From NCBI RefSeq assembly GCF_003265705.1, contig NW_020313057.1, positions 6,483,387 to 6,547,386 on the forward strand: a stretch of 64,000 bases of DNA. The letters are read 5' to 3'. Within the stretch, counting starts at the first letter, position 1. Every line of letters starts with the position of its first letter. Positions 12,770 through 24,837 of this stretch are shown one piece after another. Under the pieces are notes generated by a model that was not told the DNA's origin, searched no databases, and saw only the letters and a program-made list of their open reading frames with translations. The DNA comes from Callorhinus ursinus (taxonomy: Eukaryota > Chordata > Mammalia > Carnivora > Otariidae). The position numbers and the translations under genes were made by a program.

Positions 12770-13725
12770 AGCTCAGAGGTAGGCTGGCAAAGTGGCATTT
12801 TCTAGGCAGAAGGACATCACAAGCAGGGCTTGGAGGGATGAGGGCACAGAGTAGCCTATGGCTTAGTAAGGAATTTGGGCTTTTGCTAAAGGCAGTGAGG
12901 TTTGATTTATTTTATTGCATTAAAATATACATAACATGTACTTTACCACTTTAATCATTTTTAAGTGCACGGTTTAGCAGCATTAAGTACATCCACACTG
13001 TTGTGCAACCATCACTACCATCCATCTCCAGAATTTTTTCATCTTGTGAAGTCAAAACTCTGTACCCAGGAAATAATAACTCTTCATTCCTCCTCTACCA
13101 AGCCTCTGGCAAGCACCGTTCTACTTTGTGTCTCTATGAACTTGACTAATCTAGGTTCCTCATAGAAGCAGAATGGTACAATATTTGTCCTTCCATTCTA
13201 ATTGGCTTATTTCACTTAGCACAATGTCTTCAAGATTTATCCATATTGTAGCACGTGCCATGTTTTCCTTCCTTTTTAATGGTGACAAATACTCTGCTGT
13301 GTGTAGAGACTCCAATTTGTTTATCCATTCTTCTGTTGCTGGACGCTTGGGTTGCTTCCAACTTCTGGCTATAGTGAATAATGCTGCAATGAACATGGAA
13401 AATACATGTATGTCTTTGAGACGGTGATCTCATTTCCTTTGGATATAGACTCAGAAGTGCAATTGCTGGATGATATGGTAATTCTATGTTTAATTTTTTG
13501 AGGAACTGCCTTACTGTTTTCCGCAGCAGCTGCACAATTTGAACATGCCTAAATGAGGTTTGATTTTTTTTTTTTTTAAGGATTTTAAGCTAGTGAGAGA
13601 CTGATCATTTGGTGGAGAGAGCTCTCTGCCTGCGGTGGAGAGGATGGATGGAAGGCAGCAGGGCTGGAGTTAGGTTGCTGGTAACCAGCTTGGCGATGAG
13701 GAAGATGGGAACCAAGGCTAGCTAG
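12770..13725 (-). mobile_element. L2 LINE fossil, antisense, split by an L1
   Basis: Antisense L2 words lie on both sides of the L1 at 12909-13553. On the left is 'taaggaatttgggcttttgctaaaggcagtgagg' (12868-12900). On the right is 'gattttaagctagtgagagactgatcattt', then 'gagaggatggatggaaggcag'. They join into one continuous L2 when the L1 and one TSD copy are ignored. The outer limits are approximate. Confidence 0.65.
12909..13553 (-). mobile_element. L1 fragment (L1MA/L1MB-like), antisense
   Basis: Antisense L1 3' UTR ('gtgcacggtttagcagcattaag') running into the antisense end of ORF2 ('tccattcttctgttgctgga', 'aatgctgcaatgaacatg'). A 13-bp direct repeat, tgaggtttgattt, lies at 12896-12908 and 13554-13566 and is the TSD. 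The element is 5'-truncated and inserted into an antisense L2. Its ORF2 part is broken. Confidence 0.88.
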
Positions 13726-14072
13726 CCCTGTGTGAATGAGGACAGATGATGAGCTGCAGAGATTCTCTGAGAAGTACAATCAAGTGCTTAAGGAAGCTTT
13801 GTCACAATGGCATCACCAATAACCAATCGCAGCCCTGATGGAAAATTAAGGAAAGAGTAAATCCTAAACTATTAAATGAGTTACCTGAGAAGGGGTGGGG
13901 AATGGAATAACAGAAGTGAGAAGAAGGGGTATGAAGAGGAGGAGGAAAGAGTGGAACCAGGATATCCAAGGAAGAAAAGGAAAAAGACCGGAAGAAACTG
14001 ATCCTATGAATAGGTTTACGAAAAGATGATCATGTAGTCTTCTATACCACAGAGCTTTTTAAAAGTTTATTG
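13726..14072. other. Unassigned, purine-rich sequence
   Basis: GA-rich in its middle (13900-13990). No recognised repeat or gene. Confidence 0.45.
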
Positions 14073-14083
14073 AGATGTACTTG

Positions 14084-14238
14084 GTTGGGATAACCTGGTG
14101 ATGGGCAATAAGGAGGGCACATGATGTGATGAGCACTGGGTGTTATACACAACTAATGAATTGTTGAACATTACATCAAAAACCAGTGATGTGCTATATG
14201 CTGGCTAACTGAACATAATAATAATAATAATGAGAAGA
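14084..14238 (+). mobile_element. Short 3'-end carnivore L1
   Basis: Only about 155 bp of a carnivore L1 3' end, with 'gcactgggtgttatacac' and an (ATA)n-like tail at 14215-14231. A perfect 11-bp TSD, agatgtacttg, lies at 14073-14083 and 14239-14249. Its terminus ('ctggctaactgaacataa') groups it with the 31462-32338 copy, not the 55879 copy. Confidence 0.9.
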
Positions 14239-14249
14239 AGATGTACTTG

Positions 14250-16883
14250 AGAAGTAGTGAACAAAGCAAGAGACAAGAGAAGTACATGTACTTCTCAAAT
14301 AAGAATGGGGTAGTTATAGGGCAGACCAGCTAGTTCATCACTTTCGTATTGGGGCTTAACTGGATCACCTATTTAACTGAGCAAAAGATCACACTGGCTT
14401 TGTGTGTGAATGTAAAGCGCACTTTTGTTTTTGAGATGAGAATAGGAATTCACATTCCATAAGGATTCACAAGTCACAAAAGTAAGAAAACCAACATAAA
14501 CAGTTTGGGCAATGGATTTCTTGCAGTTCAGCTGAGAAAATCCTAAGATTAGAAATACGGTCCAGTTACCACCCACATTCAGGGAAACACAGGGTCACCA
14601 GCTTATAAGTGTGATTAGAATGGAGATTATCTTCCTGACGATATTGAAGAGCAGGAGCAAAAGAGTACCAAACGAATGTGAAACTATTCCTAGTGCAGAC
14701 GCTGCTGGAAACCTCATTTAGCCATATTTTCGAATGGATATGCTATGCAAACAAGTGTAATTTCTGTGCAAGACAATTCTGCATTTATTGAATTTGTCTG
14801 GATGAAGTTTTTGAAACATACTGAATAAAATATATTCCGGAGATTGTAATGTTAGTGAAAGGGGCTGGATTGAAGTACCTAGACGCATTTGTTTGCTCTG
14901 CTGGGGAAGCCTCGTTGCCAAGCAAGTTCCTCTAACCTTGACCTTGGGAGACAAACCACCTCCGAGCAGGAGGAATCAAGTGGTTTTCTAGCTGTGATGA
15001 GATTTAAGTTTTCTTTAGCTTGTCCCCCTAGAGACATTTAAATAGTATTGATTTTCTTACAACAACCACTGGGGAGCAAATAATAACTAATTTTATGAGA
15101 ACCTCACATAATCTGCCCGACTACTGCTGTATTTTTACGTGACCTTCTCATTTTCAGTTTGGAAGGTCATCTTTTGGAGGTGAAACGTCTCAGGTCCTAA
15201 GACGCTTCCATTTGAAACAAAGCTTACTTTCACTTCCACGTAGCCTTTCTTTATGAATTCCCTTGGGCGAGTTTTGTCAGTTCCTGTTTCTTGGTTTCCA
15301 CCTGATGACAAGCCTATTTTACCTCTCAGGATTCAGAGATGGGAGACAGATGGCCATTCTCAGCCCAGAGACTTGCACTAATTTGTAACCTACCCACATG
15401 TTCCTACTAACTGCCCTTCCTCCTCCTCCTCTTCTGTATTCTACGTAGTGTGTGTGTGTGTGTGTGTGTGTGTTTTACATTAATATATGTGTGCGTGTGA
15501 ATAATTTCCAATTTATTGTGTATATGCTCTCTCCTTGGCCACATAGACTATAATCTCTGGAATAACATTTTCATTTCTTATGTTTTTTTTTCTTCAAAAT
15601 CATCAAAGACAGGTTTGCCTCCACACTGAATACCCATTAGTGTTTTCAATGGAATGAAGTCCAAAAGAATAACCACAGTCAAACTTTCTGGGGAAGACAA
15701 GGGCATTTTTCAGAGAATAGTCATGCTAGGATAACTGGCAGATGTCATGTGTAACAGAGAAAAATGATTTCTACTTATGGGAATTTTGCAAGTCTTAAGA
15801 CTAAAATCTCCAACCATAGATCCCCCCCCATATCTTTTAATGGCAGAACTGTTTCCAATTTAGGCAAAACTGACCTACTCTCTAGTAATTAGGCAAGCCA
15901 AAAGGCTCACTTTACCCAAGTCTTAATATCAAATGGACACCATCCTAAGAAATAGTCAACAATTCATTTAAATTCGGGTGTTTTAATAGTTTTTATTTTT
16001 TGATAATATGCTAGAAGTGATTTTCCCCATGACATACCAGAGAATTTTATTGGGAAAATCATCAAGTGTGATTTTTCAGATAATAGAAATTTATAAGATT
16101 CAATAATGTTATAAAAAAACTCTGCATTCCCTTCTGACATCTGAGTCTCCATACCACATAGTTACAAAAAGGAACGTTCCTTCTAAATAATGGCAAGAGT
16201 CATATATATGCGGCATATACATATACATATATATGTATACATATATGACTTTCCCCCAAATCTGAGATATACTCATGTAGATTAAAAGTTTTTTAAATTA
16301 AGGGAAATGAATGGGAAAAAAAGTTATTTTGCTGAGATTCTAGAGCTCATGAGGTTACTTAATTAAAATTGCCAACTTTGCTCCTGAAATCCTGCCATTT
16401 TACTGATTTTCCCTATATTTTGTTTTTAGGAACAAGCCACAGAAAACATGTTAGCACTAATTGCTCTCAAGTAATCCGTGGACTACTTTATGACAAAACT
16501 CCTTCAGAATGTTGAAAAGCCCAAACATTGCCAAAAAATTGGCAGGAAATTTTGGTCTCTCATGCTTTGATGATAATCTTCAACTAGAGTTGTTATTTTT
16601 ACTTGATTGAAAATCGAAACAGTGAAATCCAGGGCATTTGTAATACACGCTATGTATTCACTGAATTATGTGAATATTTGGGGGGCCCTATGTGAAATTA
16701 TTAAATAAGGAAAGTAACAAATTAGTGAAGAAACATGAACAATACCTTTGGACACAGTCAAAACAATAAATCCTGGACTAAGCTCATGTTGAAAAAATGT
16801 GTCCCATTTTTAAATGATCAGTGATGAGGATTCTCAGCATAAGTATATCTAAACTTGTTCTAATTTAAATTCTGAAATCCTAT
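14250..16883. other. Unassigned high-complexity sequence
   Basis: No interspersed repeat is recognised across about 2.6 kb, unusual for this window. It contains an octamer-like ATGCAAA near 14745, a TGACCTTC/GAAGGTCA inverted pair at 15140-15147 and 15162-15169, a GT microsatellite at 15448-15473 and an 18-bp AT-rich perfect palindrome at 16222-16239. These are motif observations only; function is unknown. Confidence 0.45.
15448..15473 (+). repeat. (GT)n microsatellite, 26 bp
   Basis: Thirteen uninterrupted GT units in otherwise unassigned sequence. Confidence 0.95.
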
Positions 16884-17090
16884 GGGTGCCCGGGTAGTGT
16901 AGTTGGTTAAGCATCTGACTCTTGGTTTCGCTCAGGACCTGATGTCAGGGTTGTGAGATGGAGCCCTGCGTTGGGCTCTGTGCTCACCAAGGAGTCTGCT
17001 TAAGACTTTCTCTCCTTCTTCCTCTGCCCTGCCCTCCCATGCTCTCTCTCTCTCTCTCTCACAAATAAATCAATAATATCTTTAAAAAAT
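16884..17090 (+). mobile_element. Older, diverged Can-SINE
   Basis: Carnivore SINE order is kept: head 'gggtgcccgggtagtgtagttggttaagc', 'gagatggagccctg', a (CT)n tract at about 17041-17060 and an 'aataaatcaataatatcttt' tail. It is more diverged than the other copies and I see no clear TSD, which fits an older insertion. Edges are approximate. Confidence 0.85.
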
Positions 17091-17648
17091 GTTTTGGAAT
17101 TCTAGGGTCCCTTGTCCCTCTGGATGAGGAATATGACAGGACTAACATCTCTGGACTGTTTGTAAGAAAGATGCTTTCTAGCACTGAAGTGACATTCATA
17201 TTAGGTTGAATTTTTATTATCCTTCAGTATTTACATTCCACGGAGTATGAGTTAGGCAAAGGGGATTTTTGGTGAAAAAATTGGTTTGGAAAGAAGTTAT
17301 TCATCAATGAGATGTTATGGGTAGCTGGAAGCTGTTGTACAGGGCTGAAGGTTTGGAGTACATATCAGAACTGTGTCCTGATAATTAAAGTGAAGATCTG
17401 ATAGGTCTTCCACACTTCGTTTGGAAGTTGGTTACCATCACCATTCCCTACTCTCTACTTTGCCACTTATAGTAGGGAAGGAAGGAGGTTCAGATGTTTT
17501 GTCTTTATGCCATTGTTGGGAATTTTGACCTTTACTATCTCTGATGTGGTTTTTCCAAGCCTTGAAGAGGAAGAGTTGAAAGATGTGGTATTAAATGCAA
17601 TCCTAGTTTAACTGCTGCATTATTTTACTGATCCAAATTAATGTTACC
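17091..17648. other. Unassigned non-coding sequence
   Basis: No recognisable repeat or gene between the SINE and the L1. Confidence 0.45.
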
Positions 17649-18576
17649 TTGGTCAGTTAATTTTTGACCAAGGAGGCAAGAATACACAATGGGAAAAATA
17701 CGGTGTCTTCAACAAATGGTGTTGGGAAAACTAGACAGCTACATGCAAAAGAATGAAACCAATTCTGTACACCATACGCAAAGATAAACTCCAAATGGAT
17801 TACAAACCTAAATGTGAGACCTGAAACCATAAAAATCCTAGAAGAGAGCACAGGCAGTAATATCTCTGACATTGGCCATAGCAACATTTTTCTAGATATG
17901 TCCCCTGTGGCATAAAGCAAAAATAAACTATTGGGAGTATATCAAAATAAAAAGCTTCTGCACAGCAAAGGAACTAATCAACAAAACTAGAAGAGTCCTA
18001 AATGGGAGAAGATATTTGCAAATAACATAACCAATAAAGGGTTAGTATCCAAAATATATAAAGAACTTAAACAACTCAACACCAAAAAAAAAAAAAAAAT
18101 CCCCCGCACAAAAATCCAATTTAAAAATGGGCAGGAGATATGAACAGACATTTTTCCAAAGAAGACACAGGTAGTCAAAAGGCACACGAAAAGATGCTCA
18201 ACATCATTCATCATCAGGGAAATGCAAATTGAAAACATAATGAGATAACCCCTCACATCTGTCAGAATAGGTAAAATCAAAACACAGAAACAATAAGCAT
18301 TGGTGAGGATGTGGAGGAAACAGTGCGCTGTTTGTGGGAATGCAAACTGGTGCAGCCACTGTGGAAGACAGTATGGAGCTTTCTCAAAAAAGCAAAAACA
18401 GAATTACCAGATGATCCAGTAATTCCATTACTGAGTATTTACCCAAAGAATATGAAAACACTAATTTGAAAAAGATTTTTGCACCCCTATGTTTATTTCA
18501 GCATTATTTACAGTAGCCAAATTATGGAAGCAGCCCAAGTGTCCATCAATAGATGAATTGGTAAAGAGGATGTGGT

Positions 18577-18578
<2 letters not shown>
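17649..18578 (+). mobile_element. L1 ORF2 C-terminal fragment
   Basis: Decayed L1 ORF2 starting at 'gtcagttaatttttgacc', including 'tcttcaacaaatggtgttggg', 'agcttctgcacagcaaag' and 'tgcaaactggtgcagccac'. It stops at the AT microsatellite, exactly where intact L1 copies have a short TATATATA motif, so the 3' end and tail are missing or lost there. No open frame survives. Confidence 0.85.

Positions 18579-18611
<33 letters not shown>
18579..18611 (+). repeat. (AT)n microsatellite grown from L1
   Basis: About 16 AT units at the point in ORF2 where L1 has 'gtggtatatatac'. The L1 match ends here. Confidence 0.93.
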
Positions 18612-18613
<2 letters not shown>

Positions 18614-18819
18614 AATATATATGCAGTTTATTTCCACTTTGGGGATTTTTGTCTTGCCATAAACTATTTCCTGGAATTTGCTTATTTAATTAATAATATA
18701 CTGGCTTTCATTTTTATATAAAAGCTACCATGCAATGACAAATTGTTAAACAAAAATAGAACCCTAAAAAGATCACAAATAAAAATTTGCGATCTTTGTA
18801 TTACAATTGCAACTTAACT

Positions 18820-18969
18820 GGGGCGCCTGGGTGGCTCAGTGGGTTAAGCATCTTCCTTCAGCTCAGGTCATGATCATCAGGCTCTCTGCTCAGTGGGGAG
18901 TCTGCTCCTCCCCCTGCCTGTGCTCTCTCTGTCTCTCAAATCAATAAATAACATCTTAAAAAAAAAACA
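18820..18969 (+). mobile_element. Can-SINE with internal deletion
   Basis: Carnivore SINE head 'ggggcgcctgggtggctcag', CT-rich middle and A-rich tail. A 12-bp TSD, tgcaacttaact, lies at 18808-18819 and 18972-18983. About 25-30 bp around the B-box region are missing ('catgatcatcaggctctctg'), so the Pol III promoter is incomplete. Confidence 0.93.
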
Positions 18970-18983
18970 AATGCAACTTAACT

Positions 18984-20337
18984 TCCATTTTTCATTCTTA
19001 TGTTGAATTATTTGCTACAAATATACTCATATAATTTAAAGGGTTATGCGTAAAGACCATCATTACTAATTCATTTGGCACTCATTATAAGACCTTTAAT
19101 CATGATGTATTAATTTGGTATAAATGTGGATATAATATATAATTTCTAAGTAATTCCATTATAATTTACCAGTTAAATAGTCTATGGTAATAAAAAATAG
19201 TCTATTGTTATTTCAATATCTTCTCAAATCTGCATCAAAGTGTAATGTTTTGTTTCTTTATGAAACAGCCAAAGTTAAGGAAAGCACCAAAGCATATTCC
19301 TTTCTCCAGTGTAGACACAGTAGCAGAATCTCCAGTAGGAGGGTAGTATTATAAAAATCGCCAAAAGCCCATCTAAAACCACCCACGGTTCATAACACAA
19401 GCAAATGTACTGCGGTGTGTTCGATTTGAAATTTCTGGAGGTTAATGCACAAACCTTCAGAACCACCCCAACCCATGACAGACCAAACCAATCAGGCTGT
19501 GGTTTGGCTTTTTAAGTAGCTGAGACCTAAAAGAGGGACGTTTGGACTGTAAATAGCCACCCAGGCTATACATGGAGCGGGCTCCTGTTGTGGTCACTTG
19601 GCCCTTCTCTAATTTAGATTTTACATCTGTGCTGTGACTGAGACACTGGCAACTCGTGTACATTGCTAAGGAGAGAACCTGAAAATGCAAACCGAGAAGG
19701 GGTATCTGGAAAGAACATGCACCCCACATGTTCTATGAGAGCCATTCCAGAAACCATAAGAAAAATCATCTTACTTCTGAAACAGACTCGCCCGTACGTC
19801 TCCAACTGGAAAATGCTTGCACATTCTCTAGTAAAACACCCCTAGAAAACACCCCTAGACCTATACAATGGAAGAGGAAATTTCATTTTATACTGGGGAC
19901 AGTGGGGAGAGGGTGGAGGAAAAACACAGTTGATCGATTTATCAACTTGTTGCTTTGAGTCCTTTGTCATAATTCCTCTCTGCTCCTTTTGGTGTTTACT
20001 GACCTTCCGCTGACTAATTCTTCCCCATCACTGTTGGATCCTTCTGCTTTTAACCTCCTGGCAACGGCTTCCTAAATTAATGTGTGAACAGCAGGACAAC
20101 AAACCCAGGGATGTTTATCGGGATTACTTTGAAAAAATACGGCAGTATAAAGAGAGTAAACAATAAATAAATGACATGCAATGGTGTGAAATGTGTAAGT
20201 TACTTTTGAATAGAAGACAAAAAATACAATTTATCATGAAAGATTCATTTGAGCTCTGAGGGCTAGTGGTTGCTGTGCTAAATCACCAATAGCTAGACCA
20301 TGGTGTTAATAGATCATCAGAGGGGCCAGTCTCTAAG

Positions 20338-20340
<3 letters not shown>
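18984..20340. other. Unassigned non-coding sequence
   Basis: No repeat family recognised. Several overlapping short frames on both strands at 19275-19958 have no family signature. Confidence 0.45.

Positions 20341-20388
<48 letters not shown>
20341..20388 (+). repeat. (GT)n microsatellite, 48 bp
   Basis: Twenty-four uninterrupted GT units, the longest dinucleotide run in the window. Likely length-polymorphic. Confidence 0.97.
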
Positions 20389-20389
<1 letters not shown>

Positions 20390-22539
20390 CGTGTATAGTT
20401 GATCAATGAGAAAAGGTTAACGTCTGGGCTCCTTGCTTCTGTGTTCATAATATCTATTCATTGTTTTTCTTATTGCTTTGTCTAGTCCAAATTTAGCAGC
20501 AAGAGGATGAAGGGCCCTCAATTCCTCACTACCAACTCTTCCACACACTCTTGGAGTCTCTTTGACCTTTCCAGGAGAATAAAGAGGATAACCCTGCAGA
20601 ATCTATAACGTTTCTTCAATTTCCAGATGCTGTTATTCTACATTTCTATGATTCTAATTCTACTCCATGCTCTAATGGATGCAATTAACTCATTTTAAAA
20701 TGGTGTCTTTCTTCACATGACTGCCAAGTATAGAATCTAAAAGTTTCTGATCATAAACACTGATGATTATGGGGGTGATTTCACTTGCTCTCCTGTATTT
20801 CTCTACATTGGAATCTGCGGATTTTATTTATTTTTTTACACCAATAACCTTCCTATTCATCCTGATTAGGCTGAGGTTCTGCAATTTGGCTTTGCACTTG
20901 TATGCCTCGCTTGGAAATGGACAGGATGGGTATGGTTAACTTCAGTGACAATGGCTGCAGCACTTCTGGGCGCATCCTGGGAAGAAGTGCTGCATAAACA
21001 CAAAGCTCTCTGCAGAGATGGTCTTATTCATCCTCATAACATCTCAGGAGGTGGGTGCGCTGTGAACCCTGTTAATACAAAGCTGCCGGTGCCACAAATA
21101 GAACAGAGATGATTTTCTCTCACTGCATGAGGAATGACAACTTTTTGCTCACATTTCTTAAGGGGAATTATCCATTGGTTGGCTTTGTGAATGCCAGCCT
21201 GGATGTATCTGTCTGACTGCTCGCAAACGTGACCCAAAGACTTGTTTGCAAGAAAAGCAATATCCCAGGCTTAAAAGTTTATACATATGCAGTTGCCTCT
21301 CACCGCAAACCAAATTGAAAAAGGTTAATGTGGTATACTGAAACAAAAATGTGTAGGACTCCTTATAGGGAAGAGCATCTGTTCGACAAGGAAATTAATA
21401 CATGTTACCCCTGGACATTCATACCTTATAACCGCAGGTCCTTGGTATTACTCATCATTGCTTTTAACATTTTAATAAAGATTATGCTGCAACAACACAA
21501 ATTTTATCTTAGCAATAAGGCTCAGAAATGGAAGTCAATGTAACTAAATCTATTATCAATGAATGAGTAAGGAGTTAACTGTTATGTGAAGCCAATCCCC
21601 TTAGCAGACCATGTAAAAATTATTACTCAAATGCCCAAGTGAAATGTCATAGTGTCCCCAGAGGGCAATTCCTGGTAGCATCAGAAGGAGTACATAAAGG
21701 GATATAAAGTACAGGCTGCCCATAAAGCATTACCAAGAAGCTATCTAAAAAAGAAAAATTCAACAAAAGGGATCACACTTTCATTGGAAAATACCCTTTT
21801 CCTCCTGGCAGATTTGGAATGCAAGATTTTAAAACAAAACCCATATCCAGGAAAGCAGATATACTACCTGCCTAATTATGAGGTGTACTAATTAAGCATG
21901 GCATTATAAGGTTTATGACAGTATTTTCTCTGCTATATTTCATTTTTAGACTCTTCACCTGTTGGAAGTTGAGTTAAATTTTGATCATTAAAATGCACAA
22001 ACATGACTAGCTGCATATAGATCTGAGCATGGCTTAGATCCCTAACCAACAAAAAGGTCACAAGTACATTAGTTGAAATCCATCTTCAGAGGAATAAAAT
22101 TTTATAACTTGTAGAGTTAAGAAGAAAATGTTTTCTTTATAGGATAATTTGAATTGTTTAATTTGCTACACTGTGGGGTCCTCCTTTCAGTGAACAAACA
22201 CAGGTCTAGGGACCAACCTAGTTGGTAGAATGTATAAAAAATGAAATTGATCTTAAAAAGACCTGACTTCTGTTTCATTCCACTACCAAACAGAGAAGAC
22301 ACAAAGCAAACTGAAGACACAGACAGCAATCTTAAAACTGTCTTTAAAAAAACTGGTTGATTTTATTTAAGGGCAAATAAATATGACTTTTTCATATCTC
22401 GAGGATGATAAATGGCTAATATGAAACTTTACTCGCTCTTTGGTATATGCATTTCTCTATTTACATAACTGAATTTATGTATATACTTAAGACACTGAAC
22501 TCCTCACTTTCCCAGAAACTGTGTTCTACATATCCTATC
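20389..22539. other. Unassigned, with a possible antisense MIR scrap
   Basis: Mostly unrecognised sequence. At about 21015-21080, 'tcattcatcctcataac..ctcaggaggtgggtg'-type words resemble the middle of an antisense MIR, but the match is too short to call firmly. No exon seen. Confidence 0.4.
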
Positions 22540-22715
22540 TTACTCAATTTTCAGAGTACTTTCTGAGGGATTATTACTATCTTTTCCATCCTACAAATGA
22601 GGGAATGGATGCTCGGGGAAGTTAACTTATGATATTTTAGATAGTAAGAAGCAGGGCTTGCTTTGAGCCCAAGGTGACTTCAAAGTTTATGCTCCTTTTT
22701 ACTCTACCAGTGTTG
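22540..22715 (-). mobile_element. MIR SINE fossil, antisense
   Basis: Antisense MIR words in order: 'ttactcaattttcagagtac', 'attattactatcttttccatcctacaaatgaggga', 'gaagttaactta' and 'agtaagaagcagggctt'. Confidence 0.78.
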
Positions 22716-22759
22716 ACCAGACTGTTTAACACACTATTTATCCTAATCGTACCTGTGAG

Positions 22760-23140
22760 ATTTCAACTTAGAGGGGTGACTGAGTGATGACACACAGAGG
22801 GAGTTTTTATTGCTTGGGGTGTCTGAGAGAAGAGGGCCCACCAGCTCATGCAGGGCTGCACAGGGAAACAGGGGTTTGGTCAAGAGCAGGAGAGGAATGC
22901 ATGGCCCAGAGCCTTCATTGTGTTCTTCAGGGGAAGGAGGGATACAAGGAAGGTTGAGCATCAGCACAGTCTTGGGATTGGAGAGTTTGAATAATTTCAG
23001 CAGGCTCCAGGCTATAGAGGTGGTCCACAGTTGTCCACGACATGGCCCTGGGGTGATCTGGGGCAGGGAAAATACTAGCCTGGTGTGTGAGTTAGAAAAA
23101 GTAGGTAGCTGGGATGTAGACAAGGGATATGTTTGTCTAT
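22760..23140 (-). mobile_element. Possible old LTR-like repeat, family unknown
   Basis: GC-richer block abutting the LTR-like repeat at 23155. On the minus strand it has an AATAAA signal near 22807-22812, followed by a 'ctctgtgtgtcatcac' segment, the arrangement expected near an LTR R region. Open frames exist on both strands (22743-23123 minus, 22810-23142 plus), which suggests composition and not coding. I cannot name a family, and a non-repeat origin is possible. Confidence 0.25.
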
Positions 23141-23154
23141 GACATATATGTTTG

Positions 23155-23522
23155 CAGGTATTATGATCTGCATGTTTGTGTTCCCTCCAAATTAATATGT
23201 TGAAAGCTTAACCCCAATGTGATGGTATTGGGAGCTAGGGCCTTTGGGAGATGCTTAGGTCATGTGAGTGGAGCCCTCATGAATGGGATTAGTGTTCGTA
23301 TAAAAGAGACCCCAGAGAGCTCCCTCTCCCCTTCTATGACATGAGAACACAGGGAGAAGTTTCCAGCTATAAACCGGGAATAAAGTCCTCACTAGAATGG
23401 GACCATACTGGTGCCTTGATCTTGGACTTCCCAGACTCCAGAAATATGAGCAACAAATTTCTATTGATTAGAAGCAAACTGGTCTGTGGTACTTTTAATA
23501 GCAGCCCAAACAGGCTGAGGCA
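23155..23522 (+). mobile_element. Ancient LTR-like repeat (MaLR/MLT1-MST group?)
   Basis: Matches a very common placental repeat: 'ttaatatgttgaaagcttaaccccaatgtgatggtattggga', 'cctttgggag', 'gtggagccctcatgaatgggattag', then 'gatcttggacttcccagactccag' and 'gtggtac..cagccc'. Its two ends and length of about 370 bp suit a MaLR-type LTR, but the family name is from memory. An oppositely oriented relative lies at 34066-34525. Confidence 0.62.
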
Positions 23523-24837
23523 GCTGGGAAGTTACTGTCTTTAGGAATTAGCTAGATCAGGGAGGAGTAGTCTGTCAAAGATTAGCAAGGCCCCCCAGGA
23601 TGTCAAAACATCATAAAATACAGAAAAAAAAATACCATTGTTGTTTGAAAAAGAAAATTGTCTTTGGTATGAATTTGGTAAATCATGCAAACTTTATACT
23701 TGGCTTGAATATTCACGATGCCTATTAGCATATTTAAGTTTGCATGAAGTCCTACATTAAAGTAACCTTTTTTAACACTGTTTAACCCAGAGTTCCTTAA
23801 ATTGATTTGACCCAACACCTATTAACATTTAGCAGAACATTAGTTTTATGAACTACAGCTTTTTACCTAACTTTTGTCATATTTTAAATTGGGTGGTTTT
23901 TTAAAATCTGTCATTGAACATTAATTATAAATACATTTCATAGGCTTTGTGTATTGGCGATATTTCTAATGTTAAAAAAATACAAAGTGCATTGGGATAT
24001 TTTGAAACAATCATCCTTCTAAACAGAATTTTTTCCCATGCAATAAAAAGGTTTGAATACAACCAACCACTTCCAAAATGGGATCATCTCCTCAAAGACA
24101 TTTACAAAGCAAACCACTCACAATTCTTTTTCAGAGACAGTGAGTGAATGTGCAAATCAATACTGTTCACCCACTTCTAGCAATTCCTATAATGCTAACT
24201 CCTGTATCTGTTTTAAAAGATAGGAAAATGATTCTTAACATTAGTAAGTTTAAGAACATCCAAAACCTGGACATTGAGGATTTAGAATCATGCACTGCCA
24301 GAAATAACTTTTGCCTAAATTGGACCTTCTGCATATGCAATGAGACCTGATTCTGTATTATTTCATGTACTGCCAAGCCTGTGTTTCTGTCAGTGAATAA
24401 TTATTTTGAGTTATTAGAAGGAAGATGAGACATAACATTTGCATGATTTCCCCCATACTACAGAATTGAGTCAACAATTAAAAGGGAAAAAAAAACAGCA
24501 CACAAAATCGTGTGCTCTGAAAACAAAGGAAAGATCTTTTTCCCCTTCTTCCTCATCTTCCCAAGTCTTGCTGACCCAACTACAAATTTTCCGATAGTAT
24601 CATATGTAATCCAAACGGCAAAGGTACTGGCTAAACTTTTAGTCCTTTCAGAGCATCTGTGCCTAGGATGATATCTTCGAGTCCAAAACGACTCAACTCA
24701 GAAGGGGGAGATGGAGAATGGGAAATCTGCTTACTTCAGCTTTGGAGTTAAATTGCTGCTGAGAGAATTTTTCCTTTGTCATGCTTTTCTCGCCCCAGAG
24801 AGTTATCTTTATGGTAGTTCAAAGTGAGGGCTCACTT
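23523..24837. other. Unassigned non-coding sequence
   Basis: AT-rich, no recognised repeat or gene. Overlapping short frames at 23947-24376 lack family signatures. Confidence 0.45.

Noticed and set aside
22743..23142. Overlapping frames of 126 (minus) and 110 (plus) codons
   Set aside because: Openness on both strands indicates composition. No family signature or splice context.
23155..23522. LTR-like repeat considered as part of an intact endogenous retrovirus
   Set aside because: No gag, pol or env-like frames and no paired LTR nearby. At most an old solitary LTR.
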